From Lentisphaeria bacterium (GTDB taxonomy: Bacteria; Verrucomicrobiota; Lentisphaeria; Victivallales; UBA1829): a stretch of 7,420 nt of DNA. Location of the stretch: the NCBI GenBank assembly GCA_019408975.1, contig DXVA01000119.1, forward strand, positions 1-7,420. Reading direction: 5' to 3'. Shown one piece after another: positions 6,392 through 7,420 of the stretch. The translations under genes were made by a program, and so were the position numbers. The number at the start of each line of letters is the position of its first letter. The first letter of the stretch is position 1. The notes beneath the pieces were generated by a model. The model searched no databases. It had not been told where the DNA came from and was given only the letters and a program-made list of their open reading frames with translations.

Positions 6392-7420
6392 TCAAGGATT
6401 CTTTTTCCAGAGCTGCCCTCTGTATTCCGCATGGTCTTGAGAGCTGCCGAGTCTTATTTTAGTCTGGTAACTGAGAAAGTCGTCAAGCATCCGGTAACGG
6501 GGAGAAAGGATATTGCTGAAATCATTTTTTCCGAATATCTGCACTGCATAGGAACCTGTGTAAATACTGGGCGGGACATGCTGGATGCAGTAACGGCGCT
6601 TTTCATTTTCTATGAAAACCGGAGTCCGGTCAATCAGAATGTAATCACACTCCGCATCCATTACTTTTTGAAGGAGCGCTTGAAAGTCCGGCAGATACTG
6701 AAGTACGCTGGAGAAGAGAACAATGTCCGGTTTTCCGTTTCGGAGAACATCTTCGACGGACTGTTGAAAACTGATTTCCGGGAACCCTTTCAACAGTTCT
6801 CTGCCGGCTTCCGTGAAGTGTTTCTGTTCTACGATTTCCCATGATATCTTTCTGAAACAGGAGAGAAACTTCCGGTTCTGGAAGTAGGCGCTGCCCAGAG
6901 ATCCGCCGAAGTCCAGGAGATGAAGTTCCTTTTTCCCGTGCATGGCAAAAAGGAGTGATGAGACCAGAGGATAATTGGGTTCCTCATGGAAAAACAAAAC
7001 GGAATCACGCTCAAAAACTGCGTTTCCCGCAATCACCTCTTTTGTTGCATTCCTTACTTTTTCCAGAATATTGGCTGCATCATATCCGGCTGCATCCTTT
7101 TGTGCACTTTCCAAACTGTCGTAATTTCCCTGCCATGGGTTTTTCCGTCCCATGCACCTGTGCAAAAACCTTTTCAGAAAATCCGGCAGGATCTTTCCGG
7201 CAATTTTGCGCAGCATACTGCTCATGCCGGAAAGCGGGGCGGTGGAAGGAGAATTGAAGAAATCGGCATAAATCTGATATGCCCGTTCATTGACCGCTAC
7301 CGGAATTTTATGAACCGGAAAAGAAAGATGATTTCCGGTAATCTTTGGAAAACGATCCTTTGTTCGTATGTGAGTTCCGGCGAGTCCGATATTCTGAATC
7401 AGATTGTTGCCGCTGTGCAG
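6392..7420 (-). CDS. Probable glycosyltransferase-TIGR04325 methyltransferase fusion (5' partial)
   Basis: From the window edge to TGA at 6394-6392 the frame has no stop (342 codons plus stop). The 277 residues from the ATG at 7225 form a whole TIGR04325-family putative methyltransferase. Numbered from that Met, they show WQGNYDSLESA (31-41), FERDSVLFF (71-79), LDFGGSLGSAYFQNR (104-118, a SAM-type glycine loop), WEIVEQKHF (129-137), LFSSVLQYLP (170-179) and LIDRTP (197-202). This family occurs in polysaccharide loci; its reaction is not established. The 65 residues before it look like the end of a glycosyltransferase. The ATG at 7225 has no Shine-Dalgarno (preceded by GCTTTCCGGC), which favours one fused chain. 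If it is not a fusion, the methyltransferase is 6392-7225. MSSMLRKIAGKILPDFLKRF looks like a normal family N-terminus, so a recent fusion by stop loss, or an assembly error outside the window, remains possible. Confidence 0.72.
   Translation of the reverse strand: MHSGNNLIQNIGLAGTHIRTKDRFPKITGNHLSFPVHKIPVAVNERAYQIYADFFNSPSTAPLSGMSSMLRKIAGKILPDFLKRFLHRCMGRKNPWQGNYDSLESAQKDAAGYDAANILEKVRNATKEVIAGNAVFERDSVLFFHEEPNYPLVSSLLFAMHGKKELHLLDFGGSLGSAYFQNRKFLSCFRKISWEIVEQKHFTEAGRELLKGFPEISFQQSVEDVLRNGKPDIVLFSSVLQYLPDFQALLQKVMDAECDYILIDRTPVFIENEKRRYCIQHVPPSIYTGSYAVQIFGKNDFSNILSPRYRMLDDFLSYQTKIRLGSSQDHAEYRGQLWKKNP
7226..7420 (-). other. Glycosyltransferase C-terminal region within the fused frame
   Basis: These 65 codons, in frame with the downstream methyltransferase, contain NNLIQNIGLAGTHIRTKD followed by LSFPVHKIPVAVNERAYQ. 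A block of the form N-L-(I/V)-x-NIG-x-G-x-x-(A)TH followed by an F-P-(L/V)-x-HP-like stretch is what I recall from the C-terminal ends of a group of bacterial GT-A glycosyltransferases in polysaccharide loci. The catalytic domain would lie beyond the window. The linker NSPSTAPLSG (7258-7226 region) is small-residue and proline rich, as expected between domains. The identification rests on a short motif. Confidence 0.5.

Noticed and set aside
5992..6462. A 156-codon + strand frame
   Set aside because: It is antisense to the methyltransferase with its SAM motifs; the Phe-rich translation shows no recognisable domain.
1..7420. CRISPR array, tRNA/rRNA genes, insertion sequence ends, phage or defence genes
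   Set aside because: No regularly spaced repeats, no cloverleaf or rRNA segments, and no transposase, integrase or nuclease-like frames were found; the content is ordinary glycan biosynthesis.

Overview
This window is the inside of a surface-polysaccharide (O-antigen, capsule or glycoprotein-glycan type) biosynthesis locus from an unidentified bacterium. Nearly every base is coding. The recognisable products are glycosyltransferases, nucleotide-sugar enzymes and methyltransferases. Genes overlap by ATGA junctions or nearly touch, and they use AGGA/GGAG-type ribosome sites and a sigma70-like promoter. No RNA gene, CRISPR array, transposase or integrase was seen. The sequence does not fix the taxon. 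Base composition varies between genes, as is common in exchanged sugar clusters.

Left part (1-1885, + strand): the tail of an extended-SDR sugar epimerase/reductase, then a family 2 glycosyltransferase, then a protein with the motif layout of the O-FucT/NodZ fucosyltransferase superfamily. The first pair overlaps by ATGA; the second pair is one base apart.

Central part (5288 down to 1892, - strand): a promoter at about 5261-5288 drives four translationally coupled genes, each joined by a 4-base ATGA overlap. They are an FdtA/QdtA-type dTDP-4-keto-6-deoxyhexose 3,4-ketoisomerase, a DegT-family PLP aminotransferase (FdtB/QdtB type), a GT-A glycosyltransferase with a DxD motif, and a second family 2 glycosyltransferase. 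The first two imply synthesis of a dTDP-3-amino-3,6-dideoxyhexose (Fuc3N or Qui3N type). The usual N-acetyltransferase partner is not in the window. This operon meets the + strand operon tail to tail with only six bases between stop codons.

Right part (7420 down to 5392, - strand): a long frame open to the window edge, which joins what looks like the C-terminal end of a glycosyltransferase to a complete TIGR04325-type methyltransferase with no stop between them. Next comes a separate class I SAM methyltransferase whose better start is 6366 rather than 6432. After its stop lies a 54-codon open stretch (5553-5392) with protein-like composition but no convincing start, probably a gene remnant.

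Together the genes would make at least one amino-deoxy sugar, transfer several sugars (possibly including fucose) to a repeat unit, and methylate it. Polymerase, flippase and export genes must lie outside the window. The points most worth a second look are the apparent glycosyltransferase-methyltransferase fusion, the orphan reading frame at 5392-5553, and the bacterial O-FucT-like gene.
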